Positions 8,364 through 16,185 of a stretch of 45,097 nt of DNA are shown here, one piece after another. The notes under the pieces were generated by a model. The model was not told the DNA's origin and ran no database searches. It saw nothing but the letters and a program-made list of their open reading frames with translations. The DNA lies in assembly GCF_013870515.1 (NCBI RefSeq), contig NZ_JACBXA010000023.1, forward strand, positions 1 through 45,097, read 5' to 3'. Source of the stretch: Streptomyces albidus (ex Kaewkla and Franco 2022). GTDB lineage: Bacteria > Actinomycetota > Actinomycetes > Streptomycetales > Streptomycetaceae. Each line of letters starts with the position of its first letter. The stretch's first letter is position 1. A program made the translations under genes and the position numbers.

Positions 8364-8442
8364 CATCCACCGCTGAAGTAGCGGTTTATCCCTGCCTCAG
8401 AGCAACGGGTGGTTGTGACCGGCGCTTTCGATACACGCCCCA
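8364..8442. repeat. Palindromic intergenic repeat, degenerate copy R2
   Basis: A weakened copy of the R1/R4 family. It starts with GCTGAAGTAGCG, like GGCGAAGTAGCG in R4, and ends with GGCGCTTTCGATACACGCCCC-like sequence corresponding to the R1 end. The middle is diverged. It directly abuts copy R3. Confidence 0.55.
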
Positions 8443-8504
8443 GGACGTGTCCGCAGAGCAGTGTCATCCGCCTCACGCCCGGGCGGGGCCTTGCCGAATC
8501 CCTC
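8443..8504. repeat. Palindromic intergenic repeat, copy R3
   Basis: ACGTGTCCGCAGAGCAGTGT, then a CGCCC/GGGCG inner stem and CCTTGCC. It aligns with R1 through GTGTCCGCA, the GTCATCCGCC block and GGCGGGGCCTTGC. It lies in the space between the divergent VOC and sigma factor genes. Confidence 0.65.
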
Positions 8505-8742
8505 CCGGGACGATGACGGGGGGCTGAGCGGGGCGCACATGAAGGCGCCGGGACGGAGTCCTGCCGAGGGTCGGGAAAGAAGGGGGTTTGGCCCTCGCCG
8601 GCCGGGACAAACGAAGGCTCAGTGCTTCGGAATGCAGGCACAACCGCGGGAGTCCGCCGGGCGTTGCGCCCGACATCCCAAGGCTGTGCCGAGTCTCCCG
8701 CGAGTGTCCGATCCACTTGTTCCGCGGGAGGGAAGCAGTCTC
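8505..8742. other. Leader region of the sigma factor gene
   Basis: About 240 bp with no plausible gene. The frame of the sigma factor is open upstream, but the strong GGGAGGGA site places the start at 8743. I see no convincing SigB-type promoter (GNNT-N14-16-GGGTA). Confidence 0.45.
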
Positions 8743-9564
8743 ATGAGCGTCACCCCACTCCGTTCTGAAAGCCGTCGTCGTCACCAAGACGCGCCGGACA
8801 CCGCCGCCGACTTCGAGCGGCTCGCCGCGCTGCCGGCAGGGCCGGAAGCGGAGGAGCTGCAGGAGAAGCTGGTCGCGGCTTGGCTGCCGATGGCGAAGCG
8901 CCTCGCCCGCAAGTTCCGCAACCGGGGTGAGCCTGTGGAGGACCTGGAACAGGTGGCCGCGCTGGGCCTGTTCAAGGCGGTCGGCCGCTTCGACCCGGCG
9001 GAGGGCTCCGCGTTCGAGAGCTACGCGATTCCGACGATCACCGGAGAACTCAAGCGTCATTTCCGAGATCACACGTGGGACGTCCACGTGCCCCGACGCG
9101 TCCAGAATCTGCGCAACCGCGTGCGCGAATGCATCAAGACGCTCAGCGCGGAAGGCAGTTCCCCGACAGTGGCTCGTATCGCGGAGCACTCCGGACTGTG
9201 CGAGGAAGATGTGCAGCTCGGAATGGAGGCCCTGGGAAGCTACAAGTCCCTCTCGCTGGACGCCCCCAGGGGCGAGGGCGAGGACGACTACTCGCTGCTG
9301 AACTACCTGGGGCAGACCGAACCGGGCTTCGACCTCGCTCTCTCCCGCGAGGCCGTGAAGCCGTACCTGAAGCGCCTGCCCGAGCGGGAACGCGAGATTC
9401 TCTATCTGCGCTTCTTCCGCGGCCGGACCCAGAGTCACATCGCGCAGCAGTTCGGCTGCTCGCAGATGCACATCTCCCGCCTGATCTCCCGCACTTGTGA
9501 ACGGCTGCGCCGCCAGGTCGAGGATGACGCCGAGTACGAGATGCCCGCGGCCGCCGCGGCCTGA
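8743..9564 (+). CDS. SigB/SigF-type RNA polymerase sigma factor
   Basis: 273 residues. The ATG at 8743 follows GGGAGGGA by about 9 nt. Region 2 contains RLARKFRNRGEPVEDLEQVA, GLFKAVGRFDP and FESYAIPTITGELKRHFRD; region 3 follows (VPRRVQNLRNRVRECI); region 4 has RLPEREREILYLRFF with the helix-turn-helix QSHIAQQFGCSQMHISRLIS. This is the SigB/SigF/SigG group, used in Streptomyces for osmotic and oxidative stress and for sporulation. These factors are normally held by an RsbW-like anti-sigma and released by STAS proteins; none is encoded next to it here. The SpoIIE-type phosphatases at 3798 and 35957 could feed such a switch. A hairpin follows the stop. Confidence 0.93.
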   Translation: MSVTPLRSESRRRHQDAPDTAADFERLAALPAGPEAEELQEKLVAAWLPMAKRLARKFRNRGEPVEDLEQVAALGLFKAVGRFDPAEGSAFESYAIPTITGELKRHFRDHTWDVHVPRRVQNLRNRVRECIKTLSAEGSSPTVARIAEHSGLCEEDVQLGMEALGSYKSLSLDAPRGEGEDDYSLLNYLGQTEPGFDLALSREAVKPYLKRLPEREREILYLRFFRGRTQSHIAQQFGCSQMHISRLISRTCERLRRQVEDDAEYEMPAAAAA

Positions 9565-9568
9565 ATCT

Positions 9569-9608
9569 GTCTGCCCCAGGCTCACCACGGCCCGGGTCTG
9601 GGGCAGAC
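9569..9608 (+). terminator. Hairpin terminator after the sigma factor
   Basis: An 11-bp inverted repeat (9569-9579 with 9598-9608; core GTCTGCCCCA/TGGGGCAGAC) lies 5 bp after the sigma factor stop. There is no U tract, as is common in Streptomyces. Confidence 0.65.
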
Positions 9609-9705
9609 GCCCAACCTCTCGCCGCACCCGGCGGGCTCTTCTCCGGAGCACTCGACCCGCCCCGGGGCTCGCAGGCCGGGGGAGGGTGACCACCGGCGGG
9701 CCCGG

Positions 9706-9909
9706 CTAGCTCCAGACCTCGGGGCCGCCACCCCGCCACTCGATCAGCTCAGGGTCGTCCAGGCGTACGGAGCCGGCGTCCAGACCGGAACGGCGAAGGA
9801 ACTCGGCGAACTCCCGCAGGTCGTGCGCGAGCCCGAGGATCCGTCCGTTCGTGGTCACGCGGCGCCCGCCGGACGGTGACGGCGGATGCACGACGATCGG
9901 CGCTGCCAT
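9706..9909 (-). CDS. Small conserved-looking hypothetical protein
   Basis: 67 residues. No known domain is recognised. The part from residue 18 on (VTTNGRILGLAHDLREFAEFLRR and onward to IEWRGGGPEVWS) reads as a small, well-composed helical and strand protein. The N-terminal PPSPSGGRR is less convincing, so a GTG at 9858 is an alternative start. No clear ribosome site precedes the ATG. It follows the HFCD flavoprotein gene on the same strand after 42 bp, so the two may be cotranscribed. Confidence 0.6.
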   Translation of the reverse strand: MAAPIVVHPPSPSGGRRVTTNGRILGLAHDLREFAEFLRRSGLDAGSVRLDDPELIEWRGGGPEVWS

Positions 9910-9951
9910 ACGACCAGAGTGCGCCCGGGCGGCGTCACGTGCATGCCGGAA

Positions 9952-10491
9952 CTACTCCACGAGGGACCGGGCCGCGCCGAGTGCCAGATGCCACGGGTAC
10001 GCCTTCCGGTCGCCCTCGCCGGGAGGATGGGGCTGGAAGCCGCCCTCTCCGAAGAGGACCCGCGCCCCGGAAGCCCTCAGGATCTCGATGCTGCGGCCGA
10101 ACTGCGGATGCGTTGCGTATGCGCTGTTCACGCACGGCATCACCACCAGAGGGGAGCGCAGGCACAACGCCTCGGTGAGATGGCCCGCCACGAAGTTCGG
10201 CGTCAGTCCGAGTGCCGCGGCGTTGACCGTGTTCAAGGACGCCGGCGCCACGACCGTCACATCGGCGCGCGGCCATATCTCCCGGACCCCGAAAGCCTCC
10301 GCTGAGCTCCGCACCGGATATCCCGTCTGCCCCTCCAACGCCGGCAACTGGTCGTCGAGCCACTCGGCGGCGGTCGGTGTCAGCCCGACGCACACGGTCC
10401 AGCCTTCAGCCTGCGCATGCCAGACGACGTCCACGAGGTCGACCGCGGGGGGAGCGGCGGAGGCGAGGAGGTGCAGCACGCGAGAAGGCAT
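9952..10491 (-). CDS. HFCD-family flavoprotein (phosphopantothenoylcysteine decarboxylase-like)
   Basis: 179 residues, a single flavoprotein domain. ADVTVVAPASLNTVNAAALG is the FMN-contacting stretch, followed by FVAGHLTEALCLRSPLVVMP and PCVNSAYATHPQF, which corresponds to the PxMNxxMW substrate loop of the family with M replaced by V and A. The family decarboxylates C-terminal or substrate cysteines (CoaB/C, EpiD) or prenylates flavin (UbiX). The CoaC domain in CoA synthesis is usually fused to CoaB; this protein stands alone without a peptide precursor nearby, so its substrate is unknown. The start sits directly against a perfect palindrome. Confidence 0.87.
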   Translation of the reverse strand: MPSRVLHLLASAAPPAVDLVDVVWHAQAEGWTVCVGLTPTAAEWLDDQLPALEGQTGYPVRSSAEAFGVREIWPRADVTVVAPASLNTVNAAALGLTPNFVAGHLTEALCLRSPLVVMPCVNSAYATHPQFGRSIEILRASGARVLFGEGGFQPHPPGEGDRKAYPWHLALGAARSLVE

Positions 10492-10506
10492 GGTGGGTAT
10501 CCCACC
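10492..10506. promoter_or_regulatory. Palindrome abutting the HFCD start codon
   Basis: GGTGGGTATCCCACC is a perfect palindrome with a 3-nt centre and ends 1 nt before the ATG of the HFCD gene. It could be an operator overlapping the promoter or a hairpin at the 5' end of the message. Confidence 0.45.
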
Positions 10507-10590
10507 ACAGAACGCCGCCCCCGAAAGAGTGGGGTGACGGAGTTCGTTGCCATCTCGCGAACGGCTGCTCAGGACGTGGGCCGGTTCCGC

Positions 10591-11532
10591 CTATCCGGCC
10601 CCGTGTTGGCCGGATTCCTCCCGCCGGGCCGCCCAGGCCGGCTCGGACAGCGCCGCCTGACGCAGGTGTTCGGCGAGTGCGGCGGTGGCCGTCGACGAGG
10701 TCCGGTCCTTGACCCCCCAGGCCAGCAGGTGGTGGCGGCGGGCCCAGGGATGCTGCAGCTCGCACACGTCGAGTGGCCGGCCGGGGTCGAGGGCGCGGCG
10801 CGGAACGACGGCGAGCCCGACGCCTGCGGTGGCGAGCGCGATGAGGACGTGGAGGTTGGCCACCGTGGTGCGGTATCGCACGAGCGGGGCGTGCGGGCCG
10901 AGGTGCTTCTCGATCCAGCGGCGAAGTGAGGAGTCGGCGTCGAGCCCGATGAGAGGGTGCTCGGCGACCTCGCTGTAGGTCAACGAGGTCCGGCCGGCGA
11001 GGATCCCGCCGGCCTGGGCGATCACCACGAGGGAGTCGTCCCCGAGGGGCTCCATCTCGAGACCGCTGTCCCGGGCCTCGTCGTCGACGACGACCCCCAG
11101 GTCCGCCTCGCCGTCGGCGAGCATCCGCACGGTCTGCGGGGTGCGGCTCTCGGAAACCGTGACGTCGACGTCGGGATGCGCCCGTAGGAATGAGACCAGA
11201 GCCTGCGGAACGAGCCGATGCATGGCGGATCCGCCGCCCAGCAGGGTCAGGGGAGCGGTCGGTGACCGGGTGTAGCTCGCGACGGCGCTCTCGAGCCGCG
11301 CCGTCTGGGCGAGGACGTCGCGGGCGTGGCGAGCGAGCGTCGTCCCGGCCGGAGTGGGCCGCACGCCCCGGCGGCCGCGGGTCAGCAGCTCCACCCCTGC
11401 GTGATGCTCGAGTGAGCGCACCCTGGCGCTGGCCGAAGGCAGGCTCAGATGCATCTGGCGGGCGCCCGCCGTGATCGACCCTTCCTCCACGATGTGGAGG
11501 AAGAGCCGAAGATCGCCCAAGTCGTAGCGCAT
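10591..11532 (-). CDS. LysR-family transcriptional regulator
   Basis: 313 residues, normal for the family. The N-terminal winged helix-turn-helix spans residues 1-60 (LRLFLHIVEEGSITAGARQM, then SARVRSLEHHAGVELLTRGR). The effector domain begins near residue 90 with TLLGGGSAMHRLVPQAL and runs to about 295. It is divergent from the TauE/SafE gene with 94 bp between, the usual LysR-target arrangement, so it most likely controls that transporter. The ATG has no Shine-Dalgarno site; TAGGCT ends 6 nt before it, which fits a leaderless transcript, and that box is half of an inverted repeat suited to autoregulation. The inducer is unknown, perhaps a sulfonate or related anion. Confidence 0.93.
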   Translation of the reverse strand: MRYDLGDLRLFLHIVEEGSITAGARQMHLSLPSASARVRSLEHHAGVELLTRGRRGVRPTPAGTTLARHARDVLAQTARLESAVASYTRSPTAPLTLLGGGSAMHRLVPQALVSFLRAHPDVDVTVSESRTPQTVRMLADGEADLGVVVDDEARDSGLEMEPLGDDSLVVIAQAGGILAGRTSLTYSEVAEHPLIGLDADSSLRRWIEKHLGPHAPLVRYRTTVANLHVLIALATAGVGLAVVPRRALDPGRPLDVCELQHPWARRHHLLAWGVKDRTSSTATAALAEHLRQAALSEPAWAARREESGQHGAG

Positions 11533-11538
11533 CGCCTG

Positions 11539-11561
11539 AGCCTACGGCTGCGCCTTAGGCT
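11539..11561. promoter_or_regulatory. Inverted repeat with 11-nt spacer over the lysR -10 box
   Basis: AGCCTA (11539-11544) and TAGGCT (11556-11561) are separated by 11 nt, the T-N11-A geometry of LysR sites. The first half, read on the minus strand, is also the TAGGCT -10 box of the lysR gene, so binding would repress its own promoter. Confidence 0.55.
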
Positions 11562-11572
11562 GGGTACAGCGA

Positions 11573-11592
11573 TTGCGCAGCGAATGCGCATT
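11573..11592. promoter_or_regulatory. Second dyad in the lysR-tauE intergenic region
   Basis: ATTGCGCA (11572-11579) is followed by the perfect palindrome AATGCGCATT (11583-11592). This lies 35 bp before the transporter start and is a candidate activation site for the LysR protein. Confidence 0.4.
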
Positions 11593-11626
11593 GTGGACCG
11601 GCGGGTGGCTGGGCGATGCTCGCCGT

Positions 11627-12388
11627 GTGACCGAGATACTGCTCGTCCTGCTCGCCGGCGTCGCAGCCGGAGCGCTGAACGCCGTCGGCGGCGGGGGAAC
11701 GTTCGTGGCCCTGCCCGCTCTCGTCGCGTTCGGCCTGCCACCGGTGACGGCGAACGCGGTGTCGCGGATCGCGCTCGTACCGGGGGCGGTGGCCAGCACC
11801 TGGGTCTACCGACGCGAACTCACCCCGGTCGGGACGACGTCCACGAAGTCGCTGACAGTGGTCAGCGTGATCGGCGGCGGAATCGGCGCAGTCCTCCTGC
11901 TGGCCCTGCCGGCGTCGTCGTTCGACGCCGCGGCGCCGTGGCTTCTCGCGTTCGCCACGGTGGTTCTCGCCTTCGGACGACGGCTCTCCCAGGCGTTGGG
12001 CACCGCGCTGGGCCGCTCGGTCCACCTGAGTCCCCGAGCTGTTCTGATCGGCCAGTGCCTCATCGCCGTGTACGGCGGATACTTCGGCGGAGCCGTAGGC
12101 ATCCTGATGATGGCCCTGTGGAGCGTCGGCGTCGGCCTGGACCCCGCCGCCGGCAACCCGATGCGGGTCGCGCAGCTGGCCGCCATCTTTCTCAGCGCGA
12201 CCGTGCTGTTCCTCGTCGCCTCGGACGCCTTGAAGACTCCCCTTCTCCTCGCCGTCATGCTGGTCGGCGCGGTGACCGGCGGCTACGCGGGCGCCCATCT
12301 CGGCCGCCGCCTCCCCGCCCGGCTCCTTCGGGGCGTCATCCTGACCACGGCCGTGACCACGACCGTCCTGTACTTCCTGCGCGGCTGA
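11627..12388 (+). CDS. Sulfite exporter TauE/SafE family membrane protein
   Basis: 253 residues starting at the GTG 11627; earlier in-frame codons would add a hydrophilic extension that does not fit the family. About eight hydrophobic segments are visible. The family hallmark GALNAVGGGGTFVALPALVAFGL-like repeat appears at residues 14-36, and a second copy, YGGYFGGAVGILMMALWSVG, at about residues 148-167. These proteins export sulfite, sulfoacetate or related organosulfur anions. Divergence from the LysR gene suggests substrate-induced expression. The actual substrate cannot be read from sequence. Confidence 0.9.
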   Translation: MTEILLVLLAGVAAGALNAVGGGGTFVALPALVAFGLPPVTANAVSRIALVPGAVASTWVYRRELTPVGTTSTKSLTVVSVIGGGIGAVLLLALPASSFDAAAPWLLAFATVVLAFGRRLSQALGTALGRSVHLSPRAVLIGQCLIAVYGGYFGGAVGILMMALWSVGVGLDPAAGNPMRVAQLAAIFLSATVLFLVASDALKTPLLLAVMLVGAVTGGYAGAHLGRRLPARLLRGVILTTAVTTTVLYFLRG

Positions 12389-12617
12389 CCAGATGCAAGG
12401 CGGTGGCGGATCCCGCGCGGTACCACCGCCCCGACCGGCGACCACGGCCGAACCACGACAGCCCCGCCCGCTCGCCGGGCGCCCAACTGGCCGACGCCGC
12501 CGTCCTGTTCGAGCAACCGGGCGGGGCGCGCCCTGCAACTCATCGGCGCCGCCCAGGACATGGCGGCTCAAGCCGCGAGGGAACGCTTCGCGGCACCGGA
12601 ACAATGAGGAGAGAAAC

Positions 12618-12836
12618 GTGAACGCACCACCATCCGACGCGGTCCGGCTTCTACGGGCGTTCGCCTTACGCGCCTGGACGCTTGCCCTTCTCGTCGGCAT
12701 CGCGGGCGACGCCCTGCTGACGATCGTCTTCGCGCTGGCCGGAGTCGGGCTGCTCCTCGCCCCGGCCGAGACGGTGGCCGGTTGCCGGCAGGGCCCGCTG
12801 GATGAGGTGCTCCCGCCCTCGCGTCGGACCCCGTAG
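12618..12836 (+). CDS. Small hypothetical membrane protein, possibly a fragment
   Basis: 72 residues with a GTG start preceded by GAGGAGAG at 12606-12613. Residues about 19-47 (WTLALLVGIAGDALLTIVFA and onward) are hydrophobic and form one or two membrane segments. The piece resembles the N-terminal membrane part of some streptomycete sensor proteins, but nothing follows it, so it could be a truncated remnant. The 230 bp before it show no gene. Confidence 0.4.
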   Translation: MNAPPSDAVRLLRAFALRAWTLALLVGIAGDALLTIVFALAGVGLLLAPAETVAGCRQGPLDEVLPPSRRTP

Positions 12837-12890
12837 TCCGAGTCACCCAGCTCGCCGCCGCTCAGCGACGTCTGGCGGAGCCTCCGGACC

Positions 12891-12896
12891 TACCAT
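12891..12896 (+). promoter_or_regulatory. TANNNT box 5 nt before the VOC gene start
   Basis: TACCAT is followed by 5 nt and the ATG at 12902. No Shine-Dalgarno site is present, so a leaderless or nearly leaderless transcript is likely. Confidence 0.4.
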
Positions 12897-12901
12897 GCAG
12901 C

Positions 12902-13243
12902 ATGAGCGTCGACCTTTTTGCGGGTCTGCCGGTCAACGACTGCGCGGCGGCCCTGGCCTGGTACGAGCGCCTGCTGGGATCCCCGCCCACGTTCGTCGTG
13001 AGCGACACGGAGGCCGTATGGGAACTCGCGGAACATTGCTCGGTGTTCATCGAGGAGCGGCCCGAGCACGCGGGCCACGCCATGCACACGATCTTCGTCG
13101 ACGACCTCGACACCCGCGTCGCCGGGATCGCCGACCGGGGACTGGAGCCCGCAAAGCGTGAGACCTACCCGAACGGCGTGCGGAAGGTCACGTACCACGA
13201 CCCCGACGGGAACGAGATCGGCTTCGGCGGCGCTCCCGTCTGA
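12902..13243 (+). CDS. VOC family protein
   Basis: 113 residues. The N-terminal half has LFAGLPVNDCAAALAWYERL and the C-terminal half has HAMHTIFVDDLDTRVAGIAD and ends in VTYHDPDGNEIGFGGAP, the typical closing strand with a metal-binding glutamate in most members. A short VOC protein of this kind usually works as a dimer. The substrate is unknown. It converges with the alpha/beta hydrolase at 13292 with 48 bp between. Confidence 0.88.
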   Translation: MSVDLFAGLPVNDCAAALAWYERLLGSPPTFVVSDTEAVWELAEHCSVFIEERPEHAGHAMHTIFVDDLDTRVAGIADRGLEPAKRETYPNGVRKVTYHDPDGNEIGFGGAPV

Positions 13244-13291
13244 AAGCCCGCGTCGCCCGGAACGCCGCGTGACCCATGAGAGGTCCGGCCC

Positions 13292-14161
13292 TCAGCCGGC
13301 CTCGTCGAGGACCTCGCGCAACTTGTGCGCGAACGCTTCGGGCTGCCCCGCGTAGCCGAACTCGCCGCCGAGGAAGCCCCCGTGGTGGCTCGGGAACACC
13401 GTCGCCTGCTGACCGAGCAGTTCGGCCGTCGCCACCGAGGTGCGTCCGGTGAAGGTGCCCGAGGACTCCTCGCCCACTGCGATCACGACCCGTGTCCGCG
13501 CCGCGGCCAGCGCGCCGACGTCGGGCCGGTAGCTGCTGACAGCCCAGGACCGGTCGGACAGGAGCGGGTCCTCACGGAGGCCGTCGTCCTCAGAAGGCAT
13601 CCCGAACGAGGCGGGATCCGGGGCGGGTCGGGCGAAGTAGCCGTCGGTGAATTCGCCTTGCCACGACGTCATCACGATGAAGGCCGCCATACCGGCACCC
13701 CAGCCCTTGGCCTCGTACGCCTCCCGGACACCGGACCGGGCACGCTCGGCGGCCTGGGCGTCGGGAAGCACGGGAATGAGCGGCGGCTCGTGCGCGACCA
13801 GGACGGTCACGTCATCGGGGTGGGCCGCGACGAGGGCGAGGGCCGTCACGGCTCCGCCGCTGCTCGCGAACAGCTCGACGGGGCCCGAGCCGAGCGCCTC
13901 GACGAGGGCGTGCACATCGACGGCCTGGGTCGCCGGAGCATGGTCGAACCGGCCGTCCTTGCGGGTGCTGCGGCCGAGGCCGCGCGGGTCGTAGGTGACC
14001 ACGGTGCGGTCGGGGAAGTGGGATGCCAGCGCGGTGAATCCGGTGGCGTCCATCGGCTGTCCGATCATGACCAGCGGAGGGCGTCCGTCGGCGGTCGGCA
14101 GCGGGCCGTGGACGTCGTAGGCGAGGTCCACCTCGGGAGTTTCGAGTATCTGCGTAGTCAT
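13292..14161 (-). CDS. Alpha/beta hydrolase
   Basis: 289 residues from the ATG at 14161, which has GGAG about 11 nt upstream; a longer frame to 14221 adds an unlikely Arg-rich extension. The core fold is visible: PPLVMIGQPMDATGF (oxyanion region), VVTYDPRGLGRST, the nucleophile elbow LFASSGGAVTALALV with the central Ser, the strand RTRVVIAVGEES, and the catalytic His in FPSHHGGFLGGEF near the C-terminus. The cap region (about residues 145-215) is short. Esterase, lactonase or similar activity is possible. It belongs to a loose minus-strand group with the NmrA-like gene upstream, 200 bp away. Confidence 0.88.
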   Translation of the reverse strand: MTTQILETPEVDLAYDVHGPLPTADGRPPLVMIGQPMDATGFTALASHFPDRTVVTYDPRGLGRSTRKDGRFDHAPATQAVDVHALVEALGSGPVELFASSGGAVTALALVAAHPDDVTVLVAHEPPLIPVLPDAQAAERARSGVREAYEAKGWGAGMAAFIVMTSWQGEFTDGYFARPAPDPASFGMPSEDDGLREDPLLSDRSWAVSSYRPDVGALAAARTRVVIAVGEESSGTFTGRTSVATAELLGQQATVFPSHHGGFLGGEFGYAGQPEAFAHKLREVLDEAG

Positions 14162-14361
14162 GACTGTCCGACTCCGTCCGCGTCGAGAACTCATCGGCCC
14201 GATGCCGGTCATATCCGGCATCCGATGCCCGGGCGCCCCGTCTCAACTCGATTGAGGCGGGGCGCATTCGCGTCCGACGACTGTGCGGCCCGTCGATCCG
14301 GATACTGATCGGCGTGCGGGCTCCGGCCTCCGCGATCGACGCGCAGGCGAGGGCGAACGAT

Positions 14362-15090
14362 TCAGGAAAGCCAGTCGGCGTAGCGGGTGGGGGCGATGTG
14401 GGCGTCCTTGTCGGTGAGGACGTCACCATTGATGGCGGACAACATGCCGGCGTCGGGGTCGGTGACGACGGTGCGGTTGTCGGAGTCGTGGGCCAGGGTG
14501 ATCCGGCCGAGCTCGTCCAGCGAGAAGATCTCGGGGCCGGCGATGTTGTGGATGCCGTTCAGCGGAGGGCCCGCGGCGACTTCCGCCACCGCCTCGGCCA
14601 CGTCCTTTGAGGCGATCGGCTGGATCGGGGTGCTGGGAAGGCGCACGGTGTCGTCGACAGTGGTCCAGGACAGAACCGCCTTGATGAACTCCATGAACTG
14701 TGTCGCGCGGACGATCGAGTAGGGGATCGGTCCGGCCTTGAGGATGTCCTCCTGGAGCACCTTGGCCCGGTAGTAGTCCAGCTCCGGCACCTGTTCCGCG
14801 CCGACGATCGAGAGGATGACGAAGTGCCGGACGCCGGCCTTCTGCGCCGCCGCCAGAAGGTTGTCCATCGAGGCCTGGAAGAACTCCCGGGAAGACTCGT
14901 CGAAGGTGGGGGAGTTCGTCAGGTTGACGAGGACGTCGGCCCCCGCCGCCGCTTCGTCCAGCCCCTGGCCGCTGATGACGTCGATTCCGGTGGACTGGGA
15001 GTGCGGTACCGCCTCGTGGCCGGAGGCGTTCAGTCTCTTGACGACCTGCGACCCGATCAGCCCGGTGCCGCCGATGACCGCGATCTTCAT
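14362..15090 (-). CDS. NmrA-like / atypical SDR NAD(P)-binding protein
   Basis: 242 residues; ATG at 15090 with GAAAGG upstream. The N-terminal Rossmann motif is MKIAVIGGTGLIGSQVVKRL with GxxGxxG. Then follow ADVLVNLTNSP, VRHFVILSIVGAEQ and YYRAKVLQEDILKAGPIPYS, in which the YxxxK-like YYRAK is seen but the usual SDR catalytic arrangement is not complete. VRATQFMEF and the late IAGPEIFSLDELGRI are typical of NmrA/QOR2-like proteins, which sense or use NAD(P)H. The role may be a quinone or enone reductase or redox sensor. Substrate unknown. Confidence 0.88.
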   Translation of the reverse strand: MKIAVIGGTGLIGSQVVKRLNASGHEAVPHSQSTGIDVISGQGLDEAAAGADVLVNLTNSPTFDESSREFFQASMDNLLAAAQKAGVRHFVILSIVGAEQVPELDYYRAKVLQEDILKAGPIPYSIVRATQFMEFIKAVLSWTTVDDTVRLPSTPIQPIASKDVAEAVAEVAAGPPLNGIHNIAGPEIFSLDELGRITLAHDSDNRTVVTDPDAGMLSAINGDVLTDKDAHIAPTRYADWLS

Positions 15091-15368
15091 GACATGCCTT
15101 TCGCTCGTCGGGAACACCCGGTGCCGGGCGTCGTGCGTGCCGTTCTGCAAGCGTGATCCGTGGCCACGTGCGGGACGCGCCGCGGTCGGTGGAGGCTCAT
15201 CGGCCGGGTCGATTTCTGAGCGGACACTCTGTAGCGGGTGGCGCTGAGGCGCGATCCAGATTCTTTTCGGAGTTCGGCGGTCTGCGGATGTCGAGAACGT
15301 GCCGTCGGCTCCGTCCCAGGGACATCAGCGGCCACCACCGGCCGCACGAGGAAGAAGGAGAAGCCAGC

Positions 15369-15809
15369 ATGGCGGTTCAGCGGATGGACAACGTCGGCAT
15401 CGTCGTCGAGGACTTGGATGCCGCCATCGGGTTCTTCGTGGAACTCGGTATGGAGCTGGAGGGCAGGGCGGAGGTCGAGGGCCTCGTCGCCGACCAGTGC
15501 ACCGGACTCGACGGCGTCCACTGTGACATCGCGATGGTCCGGACCCCGGACGGTCACAGCCGGCTCGAGCTGGCGAGGTACCGCAGCCCCGCGGCGATCA
15601 GCGCCCGGCCGCGCAACCAGCCGCACAACATCCTGGGCACGCACCGCGTCATGTTCGCCGTCGACGACCTCGAGGACACCGTTGCCCGTCTGCGCCCCCA
15701 CGGCGCCGAACTCCTCGGCGAGATCGCCCGGTTCGAGGACAGCTATCTGCTCTGCTACGTCCGCGGCCCGGAGGGCATCATCGTCGGACTGGCCGAGCAA
15801 CTGCGCTGA
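15369..15809 (+). CDS. VOC family protein (two-module glyoxalase fold)
   Basis: 146 residues; the ATG is preceded by GAAGAAGGAGAAG. Module one has RMDNVGIVVEDLDAAIGFFV, ending in the SRLELARYRSP strand. Module two begins HRVMFAVDDLEDTVARLRPH and ends CYVRGPEGIIVGLAEQL. The closing PEGIIVGLAE places the metal-ligand Glu in its usual site. This resembles methylmalonyl-CoA epimerase/glyoxalase-like VOC enzymes in length. Substrate unknown. The upstream 278 bp between it and the divergent NmrA-like gene presumably hold both promoters. Confidence 0.9.
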   Translation: MAVQRMDNVGIVVEDLDAAIGFFVELGMELEGRAEVEGLVADQCTGLDGVHCDIAMVRTPDGHSRLELARYRSPAAISARPRNQPHNILGTHRVMFAVDDLEDTVARLRPHGAELLGEIARFEDSYLLCYVRGPEGIIVGLAEQLR

Positions 15810-15902
15810 CGAGGACGAATCGAACTGCGCCGAGAAGGACGAGCCGAACCGTGCAAGTCGCCCTGCCGCGCTGCGGATCCGTTGCATCGGTCGCATCGGT
15901 CG

Positions 15903-16184
15903 TCAGGACGTCAGGGGGATGCGCAGGGCCGCGGTGCCGCACAGATCGAGCCATGCGGTGTCGGGGGAGCGGACCACGCGGAGCGCCACGTGACCGCAGT
16001 GGGGGCAGCGCCCGACCAAGCCGGGTGCTCGGGTGTAGACGTGCAGCCGGGCCACCGGCTCGGTGACGCCGCAGCTCGCGCAGCGGCCGAGGGCGCTGGT
16101 CAGGTCCACGGCGAAGATCTCGGAGAGCGGGCCGGCGAGAGCGTTTCCGTCCTGATGTTCGTCGCTGTCTGGCTGGTAGTCCAT
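15903..16184 (-). CDS. DUF6510 zinc-ribbon protein
   Basis: 93 residues, third gene of the molybdoprotein cassette; its ATG lies 1 nt beyond the reductase stop, so translation is coupled. After an acidic start (DSDEHQDGN) comes GPLSEIFAVDLTSALGRCAS. Two CxxC pairs follow, CASC (residues 35-38) and CPHC (60-63), which should bind one zinc. Between them is LHVYTRAPGLVGR and after them LRVVRSPDTAWLDLCGTAAL. I know this family from the same gene neighbourhood in other actinobacteria, annotated only as a domain of unknown function. A role in maturation of the molybdoprotein or in electron transfer is inference. Confidence 0.88.
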   Translation of the reverse strand: MDYQPDSDEHQDGNALAGPLSEIFAVDLTSALGRCASCGVTEPVARLHVYTRAPGLVGRCPHCGHVALRVVRSPDTAWLDLCGTAALRIPLTS

Positions 16185-16185
16185 G

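Noticed and set aside
8380..8415. SigB-type promoter in front of the sigma factor (GTTT...GGGTGG)
   Set aside because: The spacing of 19 nt is outside the usual 14-16 and it lies inside a degenerate repeat copy.
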